From NCBI GenBank assembly GCA_963815785.1, contig CAWFHZ010000016.1, forward strand, positions 1 to 64,000: a stretch of 64,000 nucleotides of DNA, written 5' to 3'. Positions 44,744-52,493 of the stretch are shown here, piece by piece; position 1 is the stretch's first letter; the number at the start of each line of letters is the position of its first letter. Under the pieces are notes generated by a model. It was not told the origin of the DNA. It did not search any database and was given only the letters and a program-made list of their open reading frames with translations. The position numbers and the translations under genes are program-made. Origin of the DNA: DATFVA01 sp963815785 (GTDB lineage Bacteria; Bacteroidota; Ignavibacteria; Ignavibacteriales; Ignavibacteriaceae).

Positions 44744-45016
44744 ATGGAAAGAAAAACCTTCAAATCACGTTTATTCAAAAAAACTATTAAGCCCGATAAT
44801 CTGGATTATTGGTTTTATCTCTATGCAGATGTCCTCTACAGGTTAAAACTAAATGAAGAACTTAATTGCACTTGTTCTCATTGCTGGGCTGAAAGGACAA
44901 AGCTTAACCATTTATTATTTCAAATCGAGGAAGAAGGACACATCCCGCCTATCCAGAGGAAAAATAAATTTTCCGGTAAGGGAGATTGCGGCAGAAGATT
45001 AGGTCCCATTGCTTAA
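44744..45016 (+). CDS. Small Cys-containing protein, end of prophage region
   Basis: A 90-residue protein from the ATG at 44744 (a TTG three codons earlier is possible). It has a basic N terminus (ERKTFKSRLFKKTIKP), an aromatic YWFYLYADVLYRL segment and a CTCSHC pair that could bind metal. No family recognised. Confidence 0.4.
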   Translation: MERKTFKSRLFKKTIKPDNLDYWFYLYADVLYRLKLNEELNCTCSHCWAERTKLNHLLFQIEEEGHIPPIQRKNKFSGKGDCGRRLGPIA

Positions 45017-45369
45017 TCATTATATAATCTTTCTTTCTACCACTTCACTCTATTTCACTCATTCCTCCATTCGTAAAACTCATTTCGTCATTCGTTCAAC
45101 AAAGTTCTCATTAAACGTAACATCAACATCATTAAGAAAAGTAATTGTTCGCTTCGCTCACAAATACTTTAAGTCAGTTAATCTTTTTATGGCTCTATTG
45201 TTTCGCTTTACCAAAATCCTTTAAATATTATTAAAATGTTCTCTTTTCCTTTTCTTTCTCCTTTCTACTCTTTCTATCACTATTTAAGGTTTTAGGCTTT
45301 TGATGTCGCTTCACAACAAGCCAAAAATCGTAAATCGTTCTGTCAGTTTATTGTCTGTCAGCTACACCT

Positions 45370-45580
45370 AATTTTTGCCCCTGAATAGTTAATTTGCCAT
45401 AAGGCGGTCTTATCAAAACATTGCAGCATAGCGTAGGTTTTCACTCTTTTCTTTAGCGTGGTAAAGGCAAAAAGGTGAACCACGTGTAACGGCACACCTT
45501 TTCACCTTTCCTTTACTCAGTAAAACTAAATCGAAAGTTATTACGGGGCAAAAATTGTTTTTTTTGCGGGGCGGTGTGCC
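45370..45580. repeat. Inverted-repeat-bounded ~210-bp element in a gene-free gap
   Basis: AATTTTTGCCCC (45370-45381) pairs perfectly with GGGGCAAAAATT (45545-45556). GGCACACC (45491-45498) pairs with GGTGTGCC (45573-45580), and AGGTGAA with TTCACCT inside. The first two pairs are interleaved. This lies directly before the SymE-like gene pair and could encode a structured RNA or be a small non-autonomous element. The rest of 45017-45609 holds no gene. Confidence 0.5.
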
Positions 45581-45609
45581 TTGCTTGGTTTAACTAAAAG
45601 GAGATAGAT

Positions 45610-45807
45610 ATGGATGATATAAAAACACTTTTCAACCAGTGCCAGGAAAAAGACTGGATACCACAGCATAAATGCAAAATGCATTTAAAGGTTTTAGAAG
45701 AAACGCACTCAGTAAACTCATTGCATAATATTGTAACAGCTCGCAAATCTCAATGTAAAATCTGTAAGAAAATTTTTGAACAATATGATCCTAATGGTTT
45801 AAGATGA
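45610..45807 (+). CDS. Small zinc-ribbon-like protein coupled to SymE-like gene
   Basis: A 65-residue protein. Cys residues at QCQEK, KCKMH and CKICKK suggest a small metal site. AAAGGAGAT lies just upstream of ATG. The stop overlaps the start of the next gene (ATGA), so the two are translated together. Function unknown. Confidence 0.5.
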   Translation: MDDIKTLFNQCQEKDWIPQHKCKMHLKVLEETHSVNSLHNIVTARKSQCKICKKIFEQYDPNGLR

Positions 45808-45983
45808 AAGTTTATAAAAGCTATAATTCTAATAAGAGGGATTATAAAAATGTCCCTCAGATTAAAATCAAAAATGAGCAGCTTGAAAATTCAGGATTTA
45901 AAATCGGAAGAGAGTATGCAGTAATATATCAACACGGTAAAATTACTCTGCTGTTAGTTGCTAAGAAAGAAAATGATTTTTAA
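45804..45983 (+). CDS. SymE-like small protein (AbrB-fold toxin family)
   Basis: A 59-residue protein. Its VPQIKIKNEQLENSGFKIG then YAVIYQHGKITLLL pattern follows SymE-type proteins (hydrophobic-P-x-I-x-I-K..LE..GF..G..V). E. coli SymE is an SOS-induced nuclease-like or nucleoid-condensing toxin repressed by antisense RNA SymR. Here it overlaps a small Cys protein gene instead. Activity is inferred only. Confidence 0.6.
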   Translation: MKVYKSYNSNKRDYKNVPQIKIKNEQLENSGFKIGREYAVIYQHGKITLLLVAKKENDF

Positions 45984-46078
45984 TTTTATAAAAGTTATGC
46001 AAATCATTAATTCAAATAATTTATTAATAACAAAAAATAGTTTGGTTAAGAGAGTATCTTTCCTCAAGTCCCTACTTT

Positions 46079-46114
46079 ACTCCCTACTCAGTCCCTACTC
46101 TGACAGTGGGATTT
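46079..46114. repeat. Right-end short repeats beside tRNA-Thr
   Basis: ACTCCCTACTCA, GTCCCTAC and ACAGTGGGATTT match the window's left end next to the first integrase. Position just past the tRNA terminator is a plausible integration boundary, but the repeats are short. Confidence 0.3.
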
Positions 46115-46131
46115 CAAAATCCTTTAAAACT

Positions 46132-46165
46132 AAAAAAGCCCCAAAACAATCTGTTTTAAGGCTTT
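46132..46165 (-). terminator. Terminator of tRNA-Thr
   Basis: On the minus strand, AAGCCTTAAAACAG pairs with the TGTTTTGGGGCTT half and runs into TTTTTT, starting a few bases after the tRNA 3' end. Confidence 0.75.
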
Positions 46166-46170
46166 TCTTG

Positions 46171-46243
46171 AGCTGGCAATGGGACTCGAACCCGCAACCT
46201 GCTGATTACAAATCAGCTGCTCTACCAATTGAGCTATGCCAGC
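46171..46243 (-). tRNA. tRNA-Thr (anticodon UGU)
   Basis: A complete 73-base cloverleaf on the minus strand. The acceptor GCTGGCA pairs with TGCCAGC. The D-loop has AATTGGTAGAG, the anticodon arm GCTGA-TTTGTAA-TCAGC has anticodon TGT, and the T-arm has GGTTCGAGTCC. No encoded CCA. It is a common type of integration target for tyrosine recombinases, and lies at the edge of the prophage-like block. Confidence 0.95.
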
Positions 46244-46525
46244 GAAATAATTAACTATTAAAAAAGAACAATCCTACCTACCGGCAGGTATTACTTTTTT
46301 ACTATCAAAATTTGAGCTTCAAAACTAATATTAATTCGCATTCTATGCAACAGACTAATTGTTGATTTCACGTCGTCAATCAACCTAAGAATTAAGTAAT
46401 GCTAATTCATAAACTTAAATGTTTTATTTCAGTAATTCCCGGCAATTGAAAATAACGTCTCTTCTGGCTATTTTTAATAAGTGCTTGACATAAGTTTATC
46501 TTTCATTAACTGTCAGGACTGGTAT

Positions 46526-46738
46526 ATGAAAGAATTTTTTAGTGTGGAGGAAGTAGCAAAATTATTAGAGATTACTCATTCCGGAGTTTTATATCATATT
46601 AAGAACCAAAAACTAAAGGCACACCAGGTCGGGAAAATCTACATCATTACTAAAGAGGACTTCGGAGATTTTCTTAAAAGACACAGGGAAGGAAAAAAGA
46701 AGCCCGTTAAGACTGTTCAGACAAAACTGAATTTTTAA
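46526..46738 (+). CDS. Excisionase-family helix-turn-helix protein
   Basis: A 70-residue protein from the ATG at 46526 (an upstream Met in frame lacks a ribosome binding site). FFSVEEVAKLLEITHSGVLYHIK, then KAHQVGKIYIITKEDFGDFL, is the standard MerR-like HTH_17 excisionase/DNA-binding fold. It may direct excision with an integrase, or regulate transcription. It lies beside tRNA-Thr at the presumed element edge. Confidence 0.75.
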   Translation: MKEFFSVEEVAKLLEITHSGVLYHIKNQKLKAHQVGKIYIITKEDFGDFLKRHREGKKKPVKTVQTKLNF

Positions 46739-47001
46739 TTGACTGTACTCTTAAAGAATTACTCAAATGCATTAGTTTTATCTGGATATTCTTACTGTAA
46801 CATTAAGAAGCGCCGCAAAATCTTCTCCAATTTAATTTCATTTTATTACCTTTGAGTCAACTCAAAAAACAAAGTTCAAGTTTGAAACATAATTTATTCA
46901 AATGATCAATTAATTTGATAATCTTTCAGGAATCGTTTAAATCATATAAACAACTGATATATTTGATCCGGGAATTTTTTCAAATCTTGCAAAACAGGAA
47001 A

Positions 47002-47844
47002 ATGGAAACAATAATATTAAACGTAATTAAAGAAACTCTTCAGATTACTTTACTCATAACATTAATGATGATTGCTGTTGATGCAATAAATATCTGGTCA
47101 CGGGGGAAAATATCCTTATTATTGAAAGGTAAGGGAAAACTTCGTCAGTATGTTGTCTCTTCATTTATCGGGACAATACCCGGCTGCTTTGGCGGGTTTA
47201 CAAATGTAACTTTCTATATGCATGGACTTATCAGCTTCGGAGCTTTAGCGGGTTCTATGATTGCTGTATCGGGAGATGAGGCATTTGTCATGCTTGCCAT
47301 GTTTCCTAAAACTGCAATTCTTCTTTTTGCTGTACTTTTTGTAATCGGGATTTTTGGAGGAAAACTGACAGATATTATAGTAAAGAAATATAAAATAATT
47401 ACCTGCAGTGACTGCCCTGAATTGGTCGTCCATAATACGGAAAGAAACTTAAGACATTTTTTAAAAGAACATGTGCTTGAACATATTATTAAAAAGCATA
47501 TATGGAAAATAGCTATCTGGACATTTGGTGCATTGCTGGTTGTTGAATTCGGGTTTCAATATTTTCATCTTGAAAAAATAGCATCGGAGTATAAACTCGC
47601 TTTATTATTCCTGGGTGCTATAATCGGACTTATTCCTGAATCCGGACCACATTTAATTTTTGTATCGCTGTTTGCTAACGGGTTAATACCTTTTTCGATC
47701 CTCCTTACCAGCTCAATAGTACAGGATGGACATAGTATGCTGCCATTGCTATCGTATTCTTTAAAGGATTCAATTAAAATTAAAGCATTTAATTTTGTTT
47801 TCGGAATATCAATCGGGTTAATTCTGTTATTACTTGGTTTCTGA
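47002..47844 (+). CDS. Putative manganese/heavy-metal transporter (10-TM-type repeat protein)
   Basis: A 280-residue membrane protein from the ATG at 47002 (ACAGGA just upstream). Two inverted halves carry matching signatures: FIGTIPGCFGGFTNVTFYMHG with AVSGDEAFVM in the first, and IIGLIPESGPHLIFVSLFANG with SIVQDGHSMLPLL in the second. This is the pattern of the putative manganese transporter/ArsP_2-like family. The second half has PES in place of PGC, which may alter metal handling. A cytoplasmic loop contains CSDCPE, a possible metal site. No metal riboswitch is seen upstream. Confidence 0.72.
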   Translation: METIILNVIKETLQITLLITLMMIAVDAINIWSRGKISLLLKGKGKLRQYVVSSFIGTIPGCFGGFTNVTFYMHGLISFGALAGSMIAVSGDEAFVMLAMFPKTAILLFAVLFVIGIFGGKLTDIIVKKYKIITCSDCPELVVHNTERNLRHFLKEHVLEHIIKKHIWKIAIWTFGALLVVEFGFQYFHLEKIASEYKLALLFLGAIIGLIPESGPHLIFVSLFANGLIPFSILLTSSIVQDGHSMLPLLSYSLKDSIKIKAFNFVFGISIGLILLLLGF

Positions 47845-48114
47845 TTTAATGGAATAATATTCCAGTACATCTTTAAAAACAGGAAAACTATTATAACCAC
47901 AAAGGGATTACTTCTAAAATGGTTTTTCTAAAAGAATATAAAAATGAGATAATTTTAGATATCATCTACGCTTTTTAATTTCAAATCTTTATCATCTGTT
48001 TTTTGATAAATAAATTTACCCATCTGGATTTAAGATTTAGTTCTACATATCGAAAAATTATTATATCTTTTGTTTTAATTAGTAATTTGGTATTTTTCAA
48101 AAACTTGAAATCCA

Positions 48115-48681
48115 ATGCAGTATAACTCAGAAGAGCTAACACTTTTATTAAATAAGAGTCTATCGGGAGATAAATCCTCGTTGGATAAAATTCTTCCGAT
48201 TGTATACAATGAATTACGAAAGATTTCTTCCAAATATCTTCACGAAGAACACCAACCTCACACACTTCAAACCACAGAACTTGTGCATGAAGTTTACCTG
48301 AAGCTTATTGGCAGCCAGAAGATTAATTGGGAAAGCAGAGCCCATTTTTTCGGAATAGCCGCAAAAACAATGAGAGAAATTCTTGTTGATCATGCACGAA
48401 GACGAAATTCCCAAAAGCGCGGAAACGGCATAAAATCTTTATCCCTTGATGAAGTCTTCAATGTATCGGGTGAATTTGACGAACAGATTATAGCACTTGA
48501 TGAGGCGCTTAAAAAATTTGAAATGATTGAGGAGCGTCCCGGAAAAATTGTGGAACTACGATTTTTTTCGGGGTTGTCGATTGAAGAAACTGCTGAACTT
48601 CTCAGCATTTCTCCCGCAACTGCAAAAAGAGATTGGGTTTACGCCAAAGCCTGGCTTTACAGAGAAATGCGAACATCCTGA
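48115..48681 (+). CDS. ECF-type RNA polymerase sigma factor (TIGR02999-like)
   Basis: A 188-residue sigma factor. Region 2 spans about 1-95 with VYNELRKISSKYLHEE, LVHEVYLKL and AHFFGIAAKTMREILVDHARRR. Region 4 spans about 125-185 with VELRFFSGLSIEETAELLSI and AKRDWVYAKAWL. This subfamily is typically coupled to Ser/Thr kinases. The kinase gene starts four bases after its stop, so the pair is one signalling unit. No anti-sigma factor gene is present. Confidence 0.9.
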   Translation: MQYNSEELTLLLNKSLSGDKSSLDKILPIVYNELRKISSKYLHEEHQPHTLQTTELVHEVYLKLIGSQKINWESRAHFFGIAAKTMREILVDHARRRNSQKRGNGIKSLSLDEVFNVSGEFDEQIIALDEALKKFEMIEERPGKIVELRFFSGLSIEETAELLSISPATAKRDWVYAKAWLYREMRTS

Positions 48682-48684
48682 AGA

Positions 48685-51258
48685 ATGCTCACCTTGGAAA
48701 ACAAAAGATCTGACAAAATAAAAGATTTATTAGATGAGGCACTGGCCTTAAGTCCTTCAGAAAGAGAATCATTTTTAGATAAAAATTGTGAAGATGATCC
48801 CGTTCTGAAGAAGGAAGCAATTTCACTTTTAAAATCTTTGGAGACAACAGAGGATTTTTTAGAAAAATATCTTGATGGTGAAAATAAAAAAGAAGATACT
48901 TTTACAGATAATCTTATTGGAAAGAATATCGGTTCTTATTTAATTGAAGGTATCGCAGGCAGAGGTGGAATGGGAGTTGTTTACAGGGGAATTAGGAATG
49001 ATGATGAATTTGATCATAAAGTTGCTATAAAAATTATCGGGTATGGATTAAACTCAGAATACCTGTTAAAACGATTCCAGATTGAACGACAAACGCTGGC
49101 GAATTTACAGCATCCTAATATTACACGTCTATTAGATGGCGGCAGAACCGCAGAAGGTTTACCGTTCCTCGTTATGGAATACATTGAGGGGATTCCGATA
49201 ACTAAATATGCTGTTCAGAATAAGTTAAATATTGAAGACAGATTGAAGATATTTCTTAAGGTTTGTGAAGCAGTTCAATACGCTCATCAGAATCTAATTA
49301 TTCATCGTGATATAAAACCTGGAAACATTTTGGTTAATAATCTTGGAATTCCGAAACTTCTTGATTTTGGAATTGCGAAAATAATGGATGAAAATTTGTT
49401 GGAGGGAAATGAAGTTTTAACACGTACAAATCTTCTGAATTTTACACCAGAATTTGCAAGTCCCGAACAAATTCTTGGTGAGAAAATTACAACTTCAAGT
49501 GATATATATTCGCTTGGGGTTTTATTATATAATTTACTTACAGATTCTCTGCCATATCGTTTTAAAGGAACATCCATCACTTCACTAAGCAAAATAATTT
49601 CGGATGAAGATTATTTAAAACCAAGCGAAGCAGTTCAAAAAAAACTTAGTGAACAGCAGAATCAAATATCACAGGAATCAATTAAGCCCGAAATATTATG
49701 TAAAAAACTAAAGGGAGATCTCGATAAAATAGTTCTCAAATCAATGCATAATGAACCGGCAAGAAGATATAGATCCGTTGAACAACTTGCCGAGGATATC
49801 AGAAGGTATCTTTCAGGATTACCGGTTCTTGCACAAGGCGATTCAAAAAGTTACATTTTTCTAAAGTTTATTCAGCGTCATAAAGCCGGGGTCTTATCAA
49901 CCACTTTGTTTTTATTGCTGCTTATTACAAGTGTAATAATTATAGTATGGCAGGCTAATCTTACAAAAATTGAAATGAACAAGGCCAAAATTGAAGCAAT
50001 AAAGGCTGAAAAGGTAAGTATGTTTTTACAAAAAATGATTTCATCTGCTGATCCATATGAAGTTGGACGTGATGTTAAAGTTTACGATGTTGTTGAAAAG
50101 GCATCACACAATGTTGGGAAAGAATTTAAAGAGGAACCGAAAGTTGAAGCCGCAATTCATTCAACTCTTGGTAATACGTTTACAAATCTTGGTGAATATA
50201 AAGAAGCGAAAGATCATCTTTTAAAAGCACTTAAATTAAATGAGGAGAACTACGGTACAAATAGTAATGAAACTGCAGGCAGTTTACATGACCTGGCTCT
50301 TTACTATCATTGGACCGGTGAATTGAGATTTGCCGATTCACTTTATAATAAAGCAGATTATATTTTCCGTAAAACCGGTTCCAAACCGGGGTTAGGAATG
50401 GAAACTAACCTTAATGATTATGCAACACTTCAAACTGATCTTGGGAACTATGAGAAAGCAAAAAAAATGTTACTCGAAGATATGCAGATCGCAATAAACA
50501 TTAAAGGCTTCAATAGTTATGAAACTGCTACTGTTATGAATAACCTTGCCATAGCTCTTGATTATTTGAAGGATCTTAAAGGTGCAGAAGAATATTATTT
50601 GAAAGCCCAAAAAATTGACAGGAACCTGTATGGAGAGAACAGCCCGACTGTAGCTTCAACCTATAATAATCTGGCTTTTATTTATTCTGAAAGAAATGAA
50701 TTACAAAAAGCTAAAGATTATTTTATGAAATCTTTTGAAATGAAAAAGGCATTACTCGGTAAAGATCATCCGGATGTGGGACTGGCGTTAAATAACCTTG
50801 GATGTATTGAAATAAAATTAAAAAATTACAAAGCTGCTAAAGACTATCTTGAGAAATCAGTTATACAATTAAGAAAAACTTATCCTGAAGATCATTTTTG
50901 GATTGGAAGAAGTTACTACTGGTTAGGTTTGATTCATAATGAAACCGGGGACTATGGTACCGCTGAAATGTATTTAAAAAAATCACTCTCTATTAGAGAG
51001 AAAAATTATCCTAAAGGAAATTCAATTATATTCCAGACGGAAGGTGAACTTGGAATTTCTTATCTCAATCAAAACGAATTAAAAAATGCCGAAAAATATC
51101 TTTTAGATGCTTACAACGGCTATGTTGTTGAGGATTCAAATTTAGATGACAACTCAATTAGAATTGTACAAAATATTATTACACTGTATAAGAAAAATTC
51201 AAATTCTGCAGAAGTTGAAAAATATTCTGAAATATTAAAGAATATCCAGCCGAAATGA
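48685..51258 (+). CDS. Membrane Ser/Thr protein kinase with C-terminal TPR array
   Basis: An 857-residue kinase. An N-terminal helical segment (1-75) is followed by a Hanks-type kinase domain (about 85-370) with glycine loop GRGGMGVVYRG, Lys in VAIKII, HRDIKPGNILV, DFGIA and a PEFASPEQ activation segment. A membrane segment (about 393-416) and roughly ten TPR units (about 455-857, e.g. YNNLAFIYSERNELQKAKDYF) follow. The TPRs would be extracytoplasmic or sensory. It follows an ECF sigma gene by four bases and overlaps the next gene by ATGA; it may control the sigma factor by phosphorylation (inference). Confidence 0.92.
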   Translation: MLTLENKRSDKIKDLLDEALALSPSERESFLDKNCEDDPVLKKEAISLLKSLETTEDFLEKYLDGENKKEDTFTDNLIGKNIGSYLIEGIAGRGGMGVVYRGIRNDDEFDHKVAIKIIGYGLNSEYLLKRFQIERQTLANLQHPNITRLLDGGRTAEGLPFLVMEYIEGIPITKYAVQNKLNIEDRLKIFLKVCEAVQYAHQNLIIHRDIKPGNILVNNLGIPKLLDFGIAKIMDENLLEGNEVLTRTNLLNFTPEFASPEQILGEKITTSSDIYSLGVLLYNLLTDSLPYRFKGTSITSLSKIISDEDYLKPSEAVQKKLSEQQNQISQESIKPEILCKKLKGDLDKIVLKSMHNEPARRYRSVEQLAEDIRRYLSGLPVLAQGDSKSYIFLKFIQRHKAGVLSTTLFLLLLITSVIIIVWQANLTKIEMNKAKIEAIKAEKVSMFLQKMISSADPYEVGRDVKVYDVVEKASHNVGKEFKEEPKVEAAIHSTLGNTFTNLGEYKEAKDHLLKALKLNEENYGTNSNETAGSLHDLALYYHWTGELRFADSLYNKADYIFRKTGSKPGLGMETNLNDYATLQTDLGNYEKAKKMLLEDMQIAINIKGFNSYETATVMNNLAIALDYLKDLKGAEEYYLKAQKIDRNLYGENSPTVASTYNNLAFIYSERNELQKAKDYFMKSFEMKKALLGKDHPDVGLALNNLGCIEIKLKNYKAAKDYLEKSVIQLRKTYPEDHFWIGRSYYWLGLIHNETGDYGTAEMYLKKSLSIREKNYPKGNSIIFQTEGELGISYLNQNELKNAEKYLLDAYNGYVVEDSNLDDNSIRIVQNIITLYKKNSNSAEVEKYSEILKNIQPK

Positions 51259-52322
51259 AAACTTCGGACATTCCCGGAATTCGCTTAACCTCTCAACATA
51301 TTTCTTCAAAAAAATATAAAACTGTAAAAGACCTCATAAATTATTTGGGTGCGATCCAGGCACAGGATTATTTAATGTCCAGGTGGGCAATTGGGGTTAG
51401 ATTAGAAAATTCTTCAGAAAAAATAATAAATGATGCAATAGACAAAGGCGAAATACTCAGGACACATTTACTGCGTCCTACGTGGCATTTCGTTTCTTCA
51501 GAAAATATATACTGGATGCTTGAACTTACAGCATCAAGAATTAAGAATTCTATGAGTTCAAGAAATAGGGAGTTAGATCTTACCAGGGAAGTGTTTAGGA
51601 AAAGTAATAGAATTATATATAATGTTTTAAAAGGAAATAATTATTTAACCAGAGAAGAACTTATTTTAATCTTAAATAAAGCAAAAATTAAGACCGATAA
51701 AAACAGGGCTTCACATCTTTTGGCTGAAGCAGAACTTTGCGGAATAATATGCAGCGGAAAAACCAAAGGGAACAAGCATACTTATGCATTGCTTGAAGAG
51801 AGAGTTTCGACGTCAGAAGTATATGAGAGAGAAAAATCACTTTCAAAACTAGCACTTATTTATTTCCAAAGTCGTGGACCTGCGACACTAAAAGACTTTT
51901 CGTGGTGGTCGGGATTAAATCTTACTGAATCGGGATTAGCACTTGAATTGATTAAATCAGAATTAATTTCTTTTAAGAATGATTCACAAACGTACTGGTT
52001 TTCAGATCGTGCAAAAGAAAATACAAATCAAAAAAATAAAATTTATCTGCTGCCTGCTTTCGATGAATACTTAATCAGTTATACCAATAGATCAGCGGTT
52101 TTGATTTCTGAAGAACATAAATCCATGGTATCTACGAATGGGTTGTTTCGTCCCATAATAGTTTTTGATGGAAAAATAATCGGAACATGGAAACGAACTT
52201 TAAAAAGAGATAAAGTATCTGTCCAGTTTGAATATTTTAAGAACCCAAGTAAGAAAGTGGATCAATTAGTTAAAAAAGAAACCGAAAATTTAGGCAGATT
52301 TTTAGGAAAGAAACTCTCTTAA
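51255..52322 (+). CDS. AlkZ/YcaQ-like winged-helix DNA glycosylase family protein (HTH_42)
   Basis: A 355-residue protein of the HTH_42 family. It shows IPGIRLTSQHI, YLGAIQAQDYLMSRWAIGVR with QAQ at 35-37 (the QxQ catalytic pair of AlkZ), LRTHLLRPTWHFV, FQSRGPATLKDFSWWSGL and LLPAFDEYLISYTNR. Family members excise crosslinked or alkylated bases; the substrate here is unknown. Start overlaps the kinase stop by ATGA, which places a DNA-repair-like protein in a signalling operon. Confidence 0.85.
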   Translation: MKTSDIPGIRLTSQHISSKKYKTVKDLINYLGAIQAQDYLMSRWAIGVRLENSSEKIINDAIDKGEILRTHLLRPTWHFVSSENIYWMLELTASRIKNSMSSRNRELDLTREVFRKSNRIIYNVLKGNNYLTREELILILNKAKIKTDKNRASHLLAEAELCGIICSGKTKGNKHTYALLEERVSTSEVYEREKSLSKLALIYFQSRGPATLKDFSWWSGLNLTESGLALELIKSELISFKNDSQTYWFSDRAKENTNQKNKIYLLPAFDEYLISYTNRSAVLISEEHKSMVSTNGLFRPIIVFDGKIIGTWKRTLKRDKVSVQFEYFKNPSKKVDQLVKKETENLGRFLGKKLS

Positions 52323-52493
52323 AGTTGTAAATATAGTGCAGGCGATCTTGTATCCCACCCAATAATCCAATAAATTTAGTTCAACCTCTCCCACTTGTGT
52401 CACGATTTCGAGAAGTCTAGCGAAAATATCATAATTTCCAGGTAGTGCCCTCAAACTGGTTATCTTTATTTTTCTATTTTAAGTTGTTAAATA

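Noticed and set aside
45958..46254. 98-residue open frame running into tRNA-Thr
   Set aside because: It spans the tRNA terminator and most of the tRNA on the opposite strand, so it is not a credible gene.
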